This document shows positions 29,239 to 37,290 of a stretch of DNA of 64,000 nt, in pieces. The stretch lies in contig NZ_CP012946.1 in the NCBI RefSeq assembly GCF_001402875.1, positions 1,838,001-1,902,000 on the forward strand, given 5' to 3'. The position numbers and the translations under genes were made by a program. The notes under the pieces were generated by a model. That model was not told the DNA's origin and did no database searches. It saw only the letters and a program-made list of their open reading frames with translations. The stretch's first letter is position 1. Every line of letters begins with the position of its first letter. This DNA is from Blastochloris viridis. Lineage in GTDB: Bacteria > Pseudomonadota > Alphaproteobacteria > Rhizobiales > Xanthobacteraceae.

Positions 29239-29886
29239 CTATTTCCGCTCCTCGGCCAGCACGGCGAGGCCGCGCTGCACCGCCGGCCGCGCCTTCACGG
29301 TGTCGAGCCAGCGCTTGAAGTGGGGAAAGCGGGTGACGTCCTGGCCCTGGCGTTCCCACAGCTTGGACCAGCCGAGGCAGGCGATGTCGGCGATCGAGTA
29401 GTCGCCTGCCAGGAATTCGCGCTCGGCGAGGCGCTTGTTCATCACCCCATAGAGTCGCGCCACCTCGTTGGTGTAGCGGGTGATGGCGTAATCGATCTTC
29501 TCCGGCGCGTAGATGCGGAAATGGTGGGCTTGTCCTGCCATCGGCCCCAGCCCGCCGACCTGCCAGTACAGCCACTGCTCGACCTCGACCCGGGCGCGCT
29601 CGTCGGTGGGATAGAACTTGCCGGTCTTGCGGCCGAGATACTGCAGAATCGCCCCCGACTCGAACACCGAGATCGGCTTACCGCCCGGCCCGTCGGGATC
29701 CACGATCGCCGGAATGCGGTTGTTGGGCGAGATCGCCAGGAAGTCCGGCTTGAACTGTTCTCCCTTGGAAATGTTCACTGGAACAACGGCGTAGGGCAGC
29801 CCGCACTCCTCCAGCATGATGGAGATCTTCCAGCCATTCGGCGTCGGCCAGTAGTAAAGTTCGATAGGTGCGGGAGCAGCAGGCAT
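29239..29886 (-). CDS. glutathione S-transferase (Nu class, YfcG/Ure2p-like)
   Basis: A 215-residue GST. The N-terminal thioredoxin-fold domain has IELYYWPTPNGWKISIMLEE, the cis-Pro segment NNRIPAIVD and VFESGAILQYLG, which binds the gamma-glutamyl moiety. The helical domain follows, with GDYSIADIACLGW as the N-capping box. The TPNGWK segment places it with YfcG-type enzymes, which have disulfide-bond reductase activity with glutathione. The ATG at 29886 begins MPAAPAPIELYYW. Confidence 0.88.
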   Translation of the reverse strand: MPAAPAPIELYYWPTPNGWKISIMLEECGLPYAVVPVNISKGEQFKPDFLAISPNNRIPAIVDPDGPGGKPISVFESGAILQYLGRKTGKFYPTDERARVEVEQWLYWQVGGLGPMAGQAHHFRIYAPEKIDYAITRYTNEVARLYGVMNKRLAEREFLAGDYSIADIACLGWSKLWERQGQDVTRFPHFKRWLDTVKARPAVQRGLAVLAEERK

Positions 29887-29997
29887 ATTGGACTCCGAGA
29901 GCCGGCGAACACGGCGTTGCGGGACCCTAGGATCAGTGGGCCTGCGCTGCAACGTCTCGCGCCGCAGAGGTCGGCTGCAGAAAGCAACGCCATGCTC

Positions 29998-30480
29998 TCA
30001 AAGCGGTTTCTTGAAACCGACGTGCGTCCTGGCAAATCCGAGTCGCGCGTAGAAGCGGTGGGCGTCGGTGCGCGCCGCGTTCGAGGTCAGCGCGACAGTC
30101 GCGGCACCGCGCGCCCGCGCCTCGGCTTCGGCGTGCGCGACCACGGCGGCGCCGATGCCACGCCCGCGCAGATCGGGCGCCACCTGCACCCCCTCGACGA
30201 TGGCGCGGCAGGCGCCGCGGCCGGCGATGCCGCCGACGACGATGAGCTGGAAGGTGGCGACCACCCGGCCGTCCAGGCGCGCGACGAAAAGTTCGGTCGC
30301 GGACGACGCCGTGATGGCGTCGAACCCGGCCTTGTAGGCGTCAAGCGCGGCCGGATCGACGGTGTCACCGTGGCCGCCAAGCGGATCGGCGGCGAACATG
30401 GCGACGATGGCCGGCAAATCCTCCCGCCGGGCCGGCTCGATCACCAGCGCCTCGGCTTGCGTCCTCACATCGACCGTCAC
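29998..30480 (-). CDS. GNAT-family N-acetyltransferase
   Basis: A 160-residue GNAT protein. Motif A (acetyl-CoA pyrophosphate loop) reads VQVAPDLRGRGIGAAVVAH, and motif B ends with HRFYARLGFART. It starts at a GTG (30480) with GGAGG six bases upstream; an upstream in-frame extension would lose this ribosome site. Family relatives acetylate small amines or protein N termini; the substrate is unknown. It precedes the GST gene on the same strand by about 110 bp. Confidence 0.82.
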   Translation of the reverse strand: MTVDVRTQAEALVIEPARREDLPAIVAMFAADPLGGHGDTVDPAALDAYKAGFDAITASSATELFVARLDGRVVATFQLIVVGGIAGRGACRAIVEGVQVAPDLRGRGIGAAVVAHAEAEARARGAATVALTSNAARTDAHRFYARLGFARTHVGFKKPL

Positions 30481-30848
30481 ATTAAGCCTCCCAAACTCTC
30501 GCCGACCGCCCGAGCGGGCCGCCACGCGGCGCGGCGCCGGCGCGGGGCGACTCGCACCTGTGCCAGCGCAGACACCGCATAACCGCCGGACCCAACGGCG
30601 AAATGACGGCCGCAAAAGCCCGGCCTTGAGGCTACGCGAGCCCCGGTTACCGTAAGCTGAGCCATTGGAAAGCCATGAGAAAACTGCCCGGCCGCGGGAA
30701 CGCTTGGCTCGGCCGCACGTTTCAGAGCAGGCCAACGGCCGCGTGCCCGCAGTCCCGATGACAATGGCCTCCTCCGCACATCGCGCGTGGCCAAAGCTGC
30801 TGTGGGATCGCGGCGCATTCCCACACCGACGACCGAAAGGACCAAGCC
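30481..30848. other. intergenic region between GNAT and YciF-like genes
   Basis: A 368-bp divergent spacer. I see no gene. Very GC-rich with short palindromes (for example GCGGCGCCGGCGC near 30534). It should contain both promoters; stress promoters of the EcfG type are common before yciF-like genes, but I cannot identify a convincing match. Confidence 0.5.
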
Positions 30849-31355
30849 ATGGGTCTGTTCTCCAAGGACATCAAGAGCCTCGACGACCTGTTCGTCCACG
30901 GCCTGCGCGACATCTATTATGCCGAAAAGCAGATTACCCAAGCGCTGCCGAAAATGATCTCCAAGGCGTCCGATCCCGAGCTGAAGCGGGGCTTCGAGAC
31001 CCACCTGCGCGAAACCGAGGGCCACGTCGAGCGGCTGGAGAAGGTATTCCAGATGCACGGCGTCACGCCGAGCCAGATCGACTGCCCGGCGATCGACGGC
31101 ATCCTCGAGGAGGGCGACGAGATTTCCAGCGACATCGGCGACACCGATGTGATGGACGCCGCCCTGATCGCCGCCGCCCAGGCGGTCGAGCACTACGAGA
31201 TCACCCGCTACGGCTCGCTGGTTGCGTGGGCCAAGCAGCTCGGCCGCGGCGACTGCGCTGCCGTGCTGCAGCAAACCCTCGACGAGGAGAAGGCGACCGA
31301 CCGCAAGCTCACCGCCGCGGCGGAAAGCAAGATCAACCTCCGCGCCGTCAGCTAA
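30849..31355 (+). CDS. ferritin-like DUF892 protein (YciE/YciF family)
   Basis: A 168-residue four-helix-bundle protein of the DUF892 family. The pattern DLFVHGLRDIYYAEKQITQALPKM at the N terminus carries iron ligands (E in YAEKQ). HLRETEGHVERLEKVF and the later AVEHYEITRYG provide the second half, giving a ferritin-like diiron site. Members are induced by osmotic or general stress; the biochemical role is unsettled. The start at 30849 follows an AAGGACCAAGCC leader with a GGA ribosome site. It is monocistronic. Confidence 0.88.
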   Translation: MGLFSKDIKSLDDLFVHGLRDIYYAEKQITQALPKMISKASDPELKRGFETHLRETEGHVERLEKVFQMHGVTPSQIDCPAIDGILEEGDEISSDIGDTDVMDAALIAAAQAVEHYEITRYGSLVAWAKQLGRGDCAAVLQQTLDEEKATDRKLTAAAESKINLRAVS

Positions 31356-31466
31356 CGCACCGAATCGGCCGGGCTCGGTGCCATCTCACCGGCGATCGAG
31401 CTCCGATCAAAACGCCGCCACGGCAGGGCTTCGGACCGGCCGTGGTGGCGACGCGTTCACGATCGA

Positions 31467-32213
31467 TCAGCTCGCCGGCTCGGCCAGCGCCCGGCCGTAG
31501 AGGATCATGCACGGCCCGGACGGCCGTTCCGCCGCCAGCCGCGCCGCCAGCTCGGCGATGGTGCCGCGCATCACTGTGGTGGCGGGGGTACCCAGGCTCT
31601 CGATCACCGCAGCCGGCGTGTCCGCCGCCATGCCGTGGGCGATGAGCTTCTCGACCAGTTCGGCGAAGGTGCCCTTGCCCATGAACACGCAGGTGGTCGC
31701 CTCGGGGTCGGCCAAGGCGGCAATGTCGAGGTCCGGCAGGCGGGCATCGACGTCGTGGCCGGTGATCATCTGCACCCGCCGCGCCACCACGCGCTTCGAC
31801 AGCGACACCTGAACGTGCGCCGCCGCCGCGGTGGCGGTGGTCACCCCCGGCACGATCTCCAGCTCAATTCCGGCGGCGCGCGCGGCCGCGATCTCCTCGT
31901 CGGCGCGGCCGAACAGGGTGGGGTCGCCCGACTTCAGCCGCACCACCCGCTTGCCGGCGCTGGCATGGTCGATCATCTGCCGCGTCACCTCGGCTTGGCT
32001 ATGCGAGGGCCGGCCGGCGCGCTTGCCGACCGCGATCAGCTCGGCGTCCGGCCGCGCCGCCTCCAGCACCGGCCCGCTGGCGAGGTCATCGTAGAGAATC
32101 ACGTCCGCTGCGCGAATGCGGGCCAGCGCCCGCAGCGTCAGAAGGTCCGGATCGCCCGGTCCGGCACCGACCAGCGCGATGTGGCCGCGCCCATGGGAAG
32201 ACATCTGGCTCAT
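31467..32213 (-). CDS. cobA: uroporphyrinogen-III C-methyltransferase
   Basis: A 248-residue SAM-dependent methyltransferase. It contains HIALVGAGPGDPDLLTLRA, VLYDDLASGPVL-like ILYDDLAS, VVRLKSGDPTLFGRADEE and EIVPGVTTATAAAA, which define the SUMT/CobA family. It methylates uroporphyrinogen III at C2 and C7 to precorrin-2, the entry to cobalamin and siroheme. No fused CysG oxidase/chelatase domain is present. It lies 3 bp downstream of cobB and is the last gene of the cobM-cobB-cobA unit. Confidence 0.93.
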   Translation of the reverse strand: MSQMSSHGRGHIALVGAGPGDPDLLTLRALARIRAADVILYDDLASGPVLEAARPDAELIAVGKRAGRPSHSQAEVTRQMIDHASAGKRVVRLKSGDPTLFGRADEEIAAARAAGIELEIVPGVTTATAAAAHVQVSLSKRVVARRVQMITGHDVDARLPDLDIAALADPEATTCVFMGKGTFAELVEKLIAHGMAADTPAAVIESLGTPATTVMRGTIAELAARLAAERPSGPCMILYGRALAEPAS

Positions 32214-32216
32214 GCC

Positions 32217-33536
32217 CTAAGCGGCGTCGATCATGTGAAAAAACGTCCCGGTGACGTGGCCGCGGCGCGCACCGGTTTCGGCGACGGCCCGGCCCGATGC
32301 GTCGGCCACCTCGGCCAGCGGCGGATCCGGCTGGACGAGGATGCTGGCATAATGGAACTCGTGGCCGCGCAACACCCCCGCCAGCCCCGCGACCGGGTGG
32401 AAAAGCCGCGCCAGCCGGTAACCGAGGTGGAGCCGGCGCGCGGCGAACGATGTCTCCAGTCCCAGAAGACCGGTCATGGCGTGGCGGATGCCGCCAGCGT
32501 CGACCAGCCCCGTTCCCAGCACCATGTAGCCGCCGCACTCGCCGTGAACCGGCTTTGACGCTGCGAATGCGGCAAGCCCGGCCTTGAACCGCGCCGCCGC
32601 CGCGAGCTGCCCGGCGTGCAACTCGGGATAGCCGCCCGGCAGCCAAACGACGTCGCAGGTGGGGTCGGGTCCCTGGTCCGCCAGCGGCGAGAACGGCACG
32701 ATCTCGGCCCCGGCCGCCCGCCACGCCGCCAGCAGGTGGGGATAGACGAACGAGAATGCAGCGTCGCGGGCGAGCGCGATGCGCTGGCCGGGCGGGGTGA
32801 GGCCGGCGTCCGCCGGCGTCGACGCCGACGCGATCCGCGGGCGCGCCGTCGCCTCGACCGCGGCGACGTCGATCTCGCGCTCGACCAGATCGGCCAGTGC
32901 GGCGATGCGGCCGGCAAGGTCGGCGTCCTCCTCGGCCTGGACCAGGCCGAGATGGCGCTCCGGCAGCGCGATGGCCGGCCGGGTGCGCAATGCGCCCAGC
33001 ACCGGGATGCCGATACGATCGAATCCCGCCTCGACAAGGGCTTGGTGGCGATCGCTGGAGACCTTGTTGAGGATCGCGCCGGCCACCCGCACCCCGCGGC
33101 GAAAGTGGTCGCAGCCCAGCGCCACCGCGGCGGCGGTGGCGGTCTGGCCGGAGACGTCGAGCACCAGCACCACCGGCCAGCCGGTCAAAGCGGCGATGTC
33201 GGCGGTGGAGCCGTCGCCAGCGGCGCCGGCGGTGGTGCCGTCGAACAGCCCCATTGCGCCCTCGGCGATGGCGAGGTCGGCGCCCTGCCCGGCCGCCAGC
33301 AACGCATCGAGCCGGCCGGGTCGCATCGCCCAGGAATCGAGGTTGAACGCCGGCCGGCCGGCGGCGGCGGCGTGGAAGGCGGGGTCGATGTAATCGGGCC
33401 CGCTTTTATAAGGCTGTACCGCGCGGCCGCGGCGACGCAACGCCGCGATCAGCCCGAGCGTCACCGTGGTCTTGCCGGAGTTCGAGCGCGGCGCGGCGAT
33501 CACCAGCCCGGCCGGCCCGGCGGGAATGCTGTCCAT
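32217..33536 (-). CDS. cobB: cobyrinate / hydrogenobyrinate a,c-diamide synthase
   Basis: A 439-residue glutamine-dependent amidoligase. The N-terminal dethiobiotin-synthase-like domain has the P-loop IAAPRSNSGKTTVTLG and YKSGPDYIDP. The C-terminal class I glutamine amidotransferase domain has the nucleophile cysteine in HGECGGYMVLG and the histidine in RGHEFHY. It amidates the a and c side chains of the corrin ring using Gln and ATP. It lies 12 bp downstream of cobM. Confidence 0.93.
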   Translation of the reverse strand: MDSIPAGPAGLVIAAPRSNSGKTTVTLGLIAALRRRGRAVQPYKSGPDYIDPAFHAAAAGRPAFNLDSWAMRPGRLDALLAAGQGADLAIAEGAMGLFDGTTAGAAGDGSTADIAALTGWPVVLVLDVSGQTATAAAVALGCDHFRRGVRVAGAILNKVSSDRHQALVEAGFDRIGIPVLGALRTRPAIALPERHLGLVQAEEDADLAGRIAALADLVEREIDVAAVEATARPRIASASTPADAGLTPPGQRIALARDAAFSFVYPHLLAAWRAAGAEIVPFSPLADQGPDPTCDVVWLPGGYPELHAGQLAAAARFKAGLAAFAASKPVHGECGGYMVLGTGLVDAGGIRHAMTGLLGLETSFAARRLHLGYRLARLFHPVAGLAGVLRGHEFHYASILVQPDPPLAEVADASGRAVAETGARRGHVTGTFFHMIDAA

Positions 33537-33548
33537 CGGACGCCCCGA

Positions 33549-34316
33549 TCAGTCCTCTTCCGCCGCGCGGCGGAAGCGGCGGTCGTAGCCGGGATCGTAC
33601 AGCGCGCTGTCGCGAAACTCTTCCGCCGCGAGCGCCGGCCCGACCACAATCAGCGCGGTCCGCTCGATCGGTTGCGCCGCCACCAGTTCCGGCAGCGTGG
33701 TGAGGGTGCCGACGATCACCCGCTCATCCGGCCAACTGGCGCGGTAGACCACCGCCGCCGGGCAATGCGGCCCGTAGAATGGCCTCAGCCGCGCCAGAAC
33801 CTCCGCCAGCACGTGGATGGAAAGATGAATCGCGAGCGTCGCCCCCGTCGCGGCGAACGCCTCCAGCCGCTCCGACTCCGGCATCGCAGAGGCGCGGCCC
33901 GAGGTGCGGGTCAGCACCACGCTCTGCGCCACCTCTGGCAGCGTCAGCTCGCGGCCGAGCGCGGCGGCGGCGGCGGCGAACGCCGGCACGCCGGGGGTGA
34001 CGGTGTAGGCAATGCCATGCGTCTGCAACCGGCGAATCTGCTCGCCCATCGCACTCCACACCGACAGGTCGCCGGAATGCAGCCGGGCGACGTCGAGACC
34101 AGCCCGGTCGGCGGCGACGAACTCGGCCTCGATGGCGTCGAGGTCGAGCGACGCGGTGTCGACCACGCGGGCGCCGGGCGGACACAGCGCGATCAGTGCC
34201 TTCGGCACCAGCGAGCCGGCATAGAGGCAGACCGGGCAGCGCGCGATGAGGTCGCGGCCGCGCACGGTGATGAGGTCGGGCGCCCCCGGCCCGGCGCCGA
34301 TGAAATGAACGGTCAT
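33549..34316 (-). CDS. cobM: precorrin-4 C11-methyltransferase
   Basis: A 255-residue cobalamin SAM methyltransferase. [37 protein letters not shown] and the [12 protein letters not shown] region match CobM/CbiF. It transfers a methyl group to C11 of precorrin-4. The ATG at 34316 is chosen because a strong GGAG ribosome site lies 8 bases upstream within a B12-box-like sequence. First gene of the cobM-cobB-cobA cluster; other cob genes lie outside the window. Confidence 0.92.
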   Translation of the reverse strand: MTVHFIGAGPGAPDLITVRGRDLIARCPVCLYAGSLVPKALIALCPPGARVVDTASLDLDAIEAEFVAADRAGLDVARLHSGDLSVWSAMGEQIRRLQTHGIAYTVTPGVPAFAAAAAALGRELTLPEVAQSVVLTRTSGRASAMPESERLEAFAATGATLAIHLSIHVLAEVLARLRPFYGPHCPAAVVYRASWPDERVIVGTLTTLPELVAAQPIERTALIVVGPALAAEEFRDSALYDPGYDRRFRRAAEED

Positions 34317-34440
34317 GGCAGGTCTCCAGGCCGCGGGCGGTTCGGTCGGCGCCAGACGGCGGCGGGCTGCAGGGATGCCGGCATTGCCGCACAGGTTCAC
34401 CGCGCCGGCAGTCCGGAAGCCGCGACGAAGCGAACGCTTA
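34317..34440 (-). promoter_or_regulatory. possible cobalamin-responsive leader (B12-box-like) of cobM
   Basis: On the minus strand the leader ends in GGCCTGGAGACCTGCC directly before the cobM ATG, closely matching the B12 box (AGYCMGGAGACCTGCC) of cobalamin riboswitches; it would also contain the ribosome site. Upstream are pairing GC segments (TGCCGGC ... GCCGGCA). The usual core (GCCACTG and the GGTGCAAATCC-like segment) is not clearly visible, so this is a candidate only. The opposite strand of the same interval must hold the promoter of the membrane protein at 34599. Confidence 0.35.
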
Positions 34441-34598
34441 TGGTCCCGGCCCGCGGCGGCGCTGAAAATGCGTCAGCCGTACCGGCTTGGCAAGGCAGGC
34501 GCACCGGCCTCCCCCGGCCGGCCGCCCCCGCCCCGCCCGCTTGACGGCGGCGACGCCGCGGTCCACCCCTTCGGCCCTTGCGAACAAGGAGAGCTGCC

Positions 34599-34979
34599 GT
34601 GACCCGCCTGCCGTTTCTGCCGTCGCCGCGCGCCACTTCGCTGCTCATCGCCGCCGGCTTCCTTGCCGTCGGCTGGGCAATGTACGTGCGCTACCTGGTG
34701 ATCGAGACCTCGGCGGTCGGGCTGGCGTGCGAGGCCGGGCTGCCGACCACGCTGTGCCTGATGCGCAAAATCGTCATCCAGCTGTTCACCTACAACGTGT
34801 TCGGCGTGCTCGCGCTGGCGGCAGCAGTGCTGCAGGTGCTGCGGCCCCACGTCCTGGTGTTCGGCCTCGCCCTGGTGGCCGGCGGCATCGGCGTCGTGCT
34901 CTACAACAACGCGCTGTCCGGCCTTGCCTGGGCGCTTCTGATCATCAGCTTCGCACGCCCCGCACCCGCCAAAGCGTGA
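34599..34979 (+). CDS. small integral membrane protein of unknown function
   Basis: A 126-residue protein with about four hydrophobic segments (for example ATSLLIAAGFLAVGWAMYV, NVFGVLALAAAVLQVL, VLVFGLALVAGGIGVVLY and ALSGLAWALLIISF) and little else. Two cysteines (in GLACEAGLP and TTLCLM) lie in the first loop. The GTG at 34599 is chosen because AAGGAGAG precedes it by 7 bases. Its 3' end overlaps the convergent ndvC-like gene by 35 bp. I do not recognise the family; no function is proposed. Confidence 0.6.
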   Translation: MTRLPFLPSPRATSLLIAAGFLAVGWAMYVRYLVIETSAVGLACEAGLPTTLCLMRKIVIQLFTYNVFGVLALAAAVLQVLRPHVLVFGLALVAGGIGVVLYNNALSGLAWALLIISFARPAPAKA

Positions 34980-36555
34980 CGGCGAGCAGCAGCCATAGGC
35001 CGGCGGTCCACAGCGCCTGCCAGTTGGCGATGGTCTCGTTGAGCGGCAGGTAGACCGCGGCAAAGGCAAGAACGGCGGCGGCGGCGAATTCGGCCCTGCC
35101 GGCCAGTTGCGGCCCACGCGGGCCGTAGAACGCCAGCACCGCGAGCGGCACCACCGCCGCGGTGAGCGCCGCGAACGGGAAATCCTTGTAGCGCGGGTCG
35201 AACACCAGCCCGAGCACGCCTTGGATGGCGAGCACCGTCACCACGATCAGCAGCAGCGCCGGCGCCTTGATCCAGGGGTCGGTCACCATGCGCTGGGCCG
35301 GATCGAGCACCACGCCGAATCCTTCCAGCGGGCGGTGCTCGACCAGCACCGCCGCCGCCACCGGCGCGGCGAGCGCAGCGGCCAGCACCAGCGCACCGTT
35401 GCGCAGCCAGCCGTCCCAGCCGAGGCTCTCCAGCATCGCCGCTTCCATCGCCATCGGCACGAACACGCCGGCCGAAACCGCGATCAGGCTCAATCCCGCC
35501 CAGGCCGGCCAGCCGACCTTGACCACTTTGCCGTGGCGATGGGCGACGAGGTGGGCGATGCCGCCGACCCAGAGCACCAGCACGACGCCGGCGATCGCCT
35601 GCCACAGCCAGAACGGGCGGTTGGAGACCGGCTCGCCCAGCGCGAATTTGGCCTCGCGGCTGGTGGCGTCGAACAGGCCCCAATGGCCGCCGACAGTGCC
35701 TTCGAGCTGGCGCTTCCAGGGCTGGTCGAACGCCTCGATGACGTTGACCCGGTAACCGTCGCGCTTGGCCAGCGCCAGCAAGTCGTGGATGAGGCGGGCC
35801 TGGTTGGCGGGCGAGGGCAGCGCGCCCTCGCGCATGCGCCCGGCGCTGGGCCAGCCCGCCTCGCCGATCAGGATCTCCCGGCCGGGGAAGGTCGCTGCGA
35901 CCTTCGATTCGATCTCGTTGATATGGCGGCCGGCGTCGTCGACCGACACCGGGACGTCCTCCCAGTACGGCAGGATGTGGATGGTGATGAAGTCGACCGC
36001 GCTCGCGAGGCCACGATAGCGCAGCCAGAACTCCCAAACGTCGGCATAGGTCACCGGCACCGGCACCTGGGCTTTAACGGTCCTGATGGTGGCGGCGAGG
36101 TCGACGTCCGACATCTCGCCGCGCAGCAGGACCTCGTTGCCGACCACCACGCCGCGAATGGTATCGCGGTGCTCGTTGGCGAGCTTCACCACCGTTTCGA
36201 TCTCGGCGGCGTTGCGCACCGGATCGCTGCCGAGCCACAGGCCCTGCAACACCTTCAGCCCGAGCTTGGCCGCGACCTCCGGCACCGCCGCCAGGCCGAG
36301 TTCGGTGGCGTAGGTGCGCACGCAATCGGTAACCTTGGCGAGGCGGGCGAGGTCCTGCTCGATCTGCTCGCGTGGAATCAGCAGCGTACGGTCGAGCGGG
36401 GTCTGGGTGCCGCGGAACGGCGCGTAGGAGACGCAGTAGAGCTTTTCGCCGGCCGCGAGCGGCGACGGCGGCATGTTGACCGGCGTTCCCAGCCAGACCC
36501 ACGACAGGGCGACAACGATGGCGGCGAGGCCGAAAGCGAGAGCAGCGCGAAGCAT
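34945..36555 (-). CDS. ndvC: GH17-like membrane protein, beta-(1,6)-glucan synthesis (NdvC-like)
   Basis: A 536-residue protein: one N-terminal membrane segment (LAFGLAAIVVALSWVWLG), a glycoside hydrolase family 17-like domain (about residues 40-300), then about seven membrane helices. The GH17 domain includes YCVSYAPFRGTQTPLD, GVVVGNEVLLRGE with its acid/base Glu, and ILIGEAGWPSAGR with the nucleophile Glu. In Bradyrhizobium japonicum NdvC, of this architecture, is needed for beta-(1,6) linkages of cyclic glucan. Start: ATG 36555 has GGGGA 6-10 bases upstream; alternatives at 36567 and 36609 exist. It is divergent from the small secreted gene and ndvB. Confidence 0.85.
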   Translation of the reverse strand: MLRAALAFGLAAIVVALSWVWLGTPVNMPPSPLAAGEKLYCVSYAPFRGTQTPLDRTLLIPREQIEQDLARLAKVTDCVRTYATELGLAAVPEVAAKLGLKVLQGLWLGSDPVRNAAEIETVVKLANEHRDTIRGVVVGNEVLLRGEMSDVDLAATIRTVKAQVPVPVTYADVWEFWLRYRGLASAVDFITIHILPYWEDVPVSVDDAGRHINEIESKVAATFPGREILIGEAGWPSAGRMREGALPSPANQARLIHDLLALAKRDGYRVNVIEAFDQPWKRQLEGTVGGHWGLFDATSREAKFALGEPVSNRPFWLWQAIAGVVLVLWVGGIAHLVAHRHGKVVKVGWPAWAGLSLIAVSAGVFVPMAMEAAMLESLGWDGWLRNGALVLAAALAAPVAAAVLVEHRPLEGFGVVLDPAQRMVTDPWIKAPALLLIVVTVLAIQGVLGLVFDPRYKDFPFAALTAAVVPLAVLAFYGPRGPQLAGRAEFAAAAVLAFAAVYLPLNETIANWQALWTAGLWLLLAVTLWRVRGVRS

Positions 36556-36734
36556 GGCGATCCCCATCCGAGGAGCGGCCGACATAGCGGCTCCGGCCGT
36601 CACTGCCAAGCTGACGAAAAAATTCGGAGAACCCGCATTCCCAGTTCACATCGCCGTCATCCTGTCATAATCGAATGGTGTTAGAGAGTAGCTTACAGGG
36701 ACCGCCGGTCCCCCCTCGACAAGATTTTCCCGCG

Positions 36735-37187
36735 ATGTACACCGCCAAGAGCGTTCTGTTCGCCGTCCTTTCGGTCGGCGTCCTCTGTCTTAGTGCGCCG
36801 TCTCCCGCTGCCGCGCAGTCGGCTCCGCCGCAGGGCAACAACGGCCAGCCGCAGCAAGCGGGCGATCCGGTTGCGGAGGCGAACAAGCGAGCGGTTGAAG
36901 AGTTTATCGAGGCGACCAAGCTTCCGGGTGCAGCCGGCAAGGCCGAATGCGTCTGGCTGGGCCGCCGAATTGCAAGCCTACTGTTTCGCGACGACGTCGA
37001 CACTGCCCGGCGTCACATGGACATTTACGACCGGTTCTCTTGCCCGTCCGATCATTTGCGTTTGACGTTCCGCTGTGTGGTTCGTCAGGGCAACATCGAC
37101 CAGAAGTCGCCGGAGAGCCTGCCGCAGCGTGTCCATGCTTGCTGGCTGCAGCCAGAGGCGCCGGTGGCGCCGCAGGCGGCGCAATAA
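36735..37187 (+). CDS. small exported protein between ndvC and ndvB
   Basis: A 150-residue protein with a signal peptide (residues about 1-26, ending SPAAAQ), a Gln/Pro-rich linker and a compact domain with four cysteines (AECVW, RFSCP, RCVVR, ACWLQ), probably two disulfides. In B. japonicum a small gene (ndvD) lies between ndvB and ndvC and is also required for cyclic glucan production. Position suggests this may be the counterpart, but I cannot confirm homology from sequence alone. The ATG at 36735 is preferred because it starts the signal peptide. Confidence 0.65.
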   Translation: MYTAKSVLFAVLSVGVLCLSAPSPAAAQSAPPQGNNGQPQQAGDPVAEANKRAVEEFIEATKLPGAAGKAECVWLGRRIASLLFRDDVDTARRHMDIYDRFSCPSDHLRLTFRCVVRQGNIDQKSPESLPQRVHACWLQPEAPVAPQAAQ

Positions 37188-37290
37188 ATCGGCGCGATCG
37201 ACCTGCGCCAAGTGGCGCAGGACTTGCTTAATTCCTACATGAACCCCGGAGAGAATCGTCTTGTCCGGATGGGATGGATCGGGGAGTTCG

